Origin: an uncultured Clostridia bacterium | Lineage (GTDB): Bacteria; Bacillota; Clostridia; UBA1381 | Length of the DNA: 32,603 nt | Assembly: GCA_934487205.1 (NCBI GenBank) | Contig: CAKSRS010000027.1 | Span: forward strand, 1 to 32,603 | Direction of reading: 5' to 3' | In this document: piece by piece, positions 31,633 through 32,603 of the stretch | Position numbering within the stretch: position 1 is the stretch's first letter | Layout: the number at the start of each line of letters is the position of its first letter | Notes under the pieces: generated by a model | The model's database searches: none | The model's input: the letters and a program-made list of their open reading frames with translations, nothing else | What the model was told of the DNA's origin: nothing | Program-made: the position numbers and the translations under genes

Positions 31633-32285
31633 TTTTTGAAAGACGGCATATGTGCGCTTTGTGCCGTATTTTCCGCCGTAAATCGGATATGGAATTTGTG
31701 TACGATAAAATCGGCGTCTGCAAAGCGTGCAATGATAAAATAGAACGGCTGAAGGGGAAATGCTGCCTTGATGAAAGTGCGGAATCGCTTGTAATTGCGC
31801 CCTATTTCTATTCGGGAAACTTGCGTAAAGCAGTGCTTGATTATAAATTTAACGGACAAAGATTATACGGCTGGCTGTTCGGACACATGTTGGCTGAGGA
31901 GCTTAAAGATGAACCGTCGATTAAGGGATATGATACGGTTGTTCCCGTTCCGCTGCACGAGAGCAGATTAAAAGAGCGCGGATATAATCAGTCGGAAATC
32001 ATGGCAGAAGTGTTCGCTGATGAAACGGGACTGGCGGAGGACAGCGACGCTGTTGTGAGGATAAAGGAGACAAAACGGCAAAGCGGTCTTACAGGTGCAG
32101 ACAGAATTGAGAATGTGCGCGATGCATTTTCGGCAAATCCGGACCATGTATGCGGCAGGAAAATCATACTGTTGGACGATATTTCAACGATGGGCATGAC
32201 GATGAACTCGTGCAAAAGAGCATTATTGAAGGCGGGCGCGGCAAAAGTTGCGACGGCAGCGCTGTGTAAAACCAAGCTTAAGTGA
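31629..32285 (+). CDS. comF: ComF-family phosphoribosyltransferase-like protein
   Basis: A 218-residue protein with an N-terminal zinc-finger-like part (CALC at about 9-12, CKAC at about 31-34) and a PRTase domain. It has VVPVPLHESRLKERGYNQSE (about 105-124), RQSGLTGADRIENVRDAF and the PRPP-binding loop IILLDDISTMGMTM (about 180-193). ComFC proteins take part in DNA uptake in competent bacteria, but many hosts are not known to be competent. The start ATGA overlaps the stop of the S-component gene, showing coupling. Its 3' end overlaps the convergent AraC gene by 8 bp. Confidence 0.92.
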   Translation: MIFERRHMCALCRIFRRKSDMEFVYDKIGVCKACNDKIERLKGKCCLDESAESLVIAPYFYSGNLRKAVLDYKFNGQRLYGWLFGHMLAEELKDEPSIKGYDTVVPVPLHESRLKERGYNQSEIMAEVFADETGLAEDSDAVVRIKETKRQSGLTGADRIENVRDAFSANPDHVCGRKIILLDDISTMGMTMNSCKRALLKAGAAKVATAALCKTKLK

Positions 32286-32603
32286 TTTCACCGGGCGCCT
32301 TACCGGTTATACGCCGAAACGCCTTGTAAAAGTTAGAGGGCGAATTAAATCCGCACGCATAGGCGATTTCAAGCTTGCTCATATCGGCGGTTTTTAAGAG
32401 TTCAATGGATTTTTCTATCCGTTTAATGATAATGTAATCCCATGGTGAAATCCCGTTAAACCGCTTAAACACGGTGCAGAAATAGTTTCGGCTCATCAGA
32501 GCGGTTTTGGCGATATCATCAAGGGAAAGTTCGTTTTCGAGATTTGCGTCAATATACTTCATTGCATTTTCAAGGCGTTTTAGGGCGCCAGTATCAACGT
32601 TAA
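32278..32603 (-). CDS. AraC-family regulator, C-terminal part (cut by the window edge)
   Basis: The frame is open from the window edge to the TAA at 32280-32278. The visible 108 residues are the double helix-turn-helix of an AraC protein: LSLDDIAKTALMSRNYFCTVFKRFNGISPWDYI and KLEIAYACGFNSPSNFYKAFRRITGKAPGE. The sensor domain and start lie outside the window. An internal ATG at 32562 is unlikely to be the real start, because coding sequence continues upstream of it (ALKRLENAMKYIDANL). Its target is unknown. Confidence 0.85.
   Translation of the reverse strand, partial: NVDTGALKRLENAMKYIDANLENELSLDDIAKTALMSRNYFCTVFKRFNGISPWDYIIIKRIEKSIELLKTADMSKLEIAYACGFNSPSNFYKAFRRITGKAPGEIT

Overview
The window looks like a chromosomal segment of an anaerobic Clostridia-type Firmicute, probably a gut commensal (inference). 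The reasons are the Shine-Dalgarno sites, the sigma-A type promoters, the short U-tailed hairpin terminators, the Firmicute order asp23/yloU - fakA/yloV - recG - rsmD - coaD, a TepA-type ClpP protein, an ECF transporter S component and several AraC regulators beside glycosidase genes. No rRNA, tRNA, CRISPR array or complete insertion sequence was found.

Region 1 (1-4120) is visibly AT-richer and looks accessory. It begins with a frameshifted DUF2798 remnant, followed by a small serine recombinase. Just after it lie two copies of one 24-bp near-palindrome (943-966 and 1091-1114). Their arms are identical and their central dinucleotides are GT and AC, so the copies are in inverted orientation. 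Between them is a good promoter (986-1014) that points left, away from a four-gene operon: an SPFH protein with four zinc ribbons, two small membrane proteins and a DUF1643 protein. Inversion would turn the promoter toward the operon. I read this as a candidate phase-variable promoter with its own recombinase, drawn in the OFF state. It is the strongest find of the window.

Region 2 (4120-10950) is one gene for a 2198-residue secreted multidomain protein. It carries a BspA-like leucine-rich repeat, InlB-type beta repeats, cadherin-like beta-sandwiches, an FN3-like domain and two chitobiase/hexosaminidase C-terminal-type domains. A bidirectional terminator closes it.

Region 3 (10950-15900) is an amino-sugar locus. 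nahK-type kinase and nagA run left; an AraC regulator and a cytoplasmic GH20 hexosaminidase run right. Between them sit two 17-bp direct repeats with a 21-bp period, arranged like araI1-araI2, overlapping the -35 region of the kinase promoter and the regulator's own promoter. Together the genes could release, phosphorylate and deacetylate N-acetylhexosamines.

Region 4 (15900-22150) holds an E2/CAT-fold acyltransferase-like protein overlapping an acyl-CoA ligase-like enzyme, a second AraC regulator divergent from a GH2 glycosidase, and a YitT-type membrane protein.

Region 5 (22190-24850) holds an SCP2-domain protein with a histone-H1-like Lys/Ala/Pro tail, a TepA-like protease and a lone tyrosine recombinase whose promoter overlaps an inverted repeat. 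Region 6 (24880-32285) is housekeeping: asp23, fakA, recG, rsmD, coaD, a coiled-coil protein, tsaE, an ECF S component and comF. A third AraC regulator, cut by the window edge, closes it.
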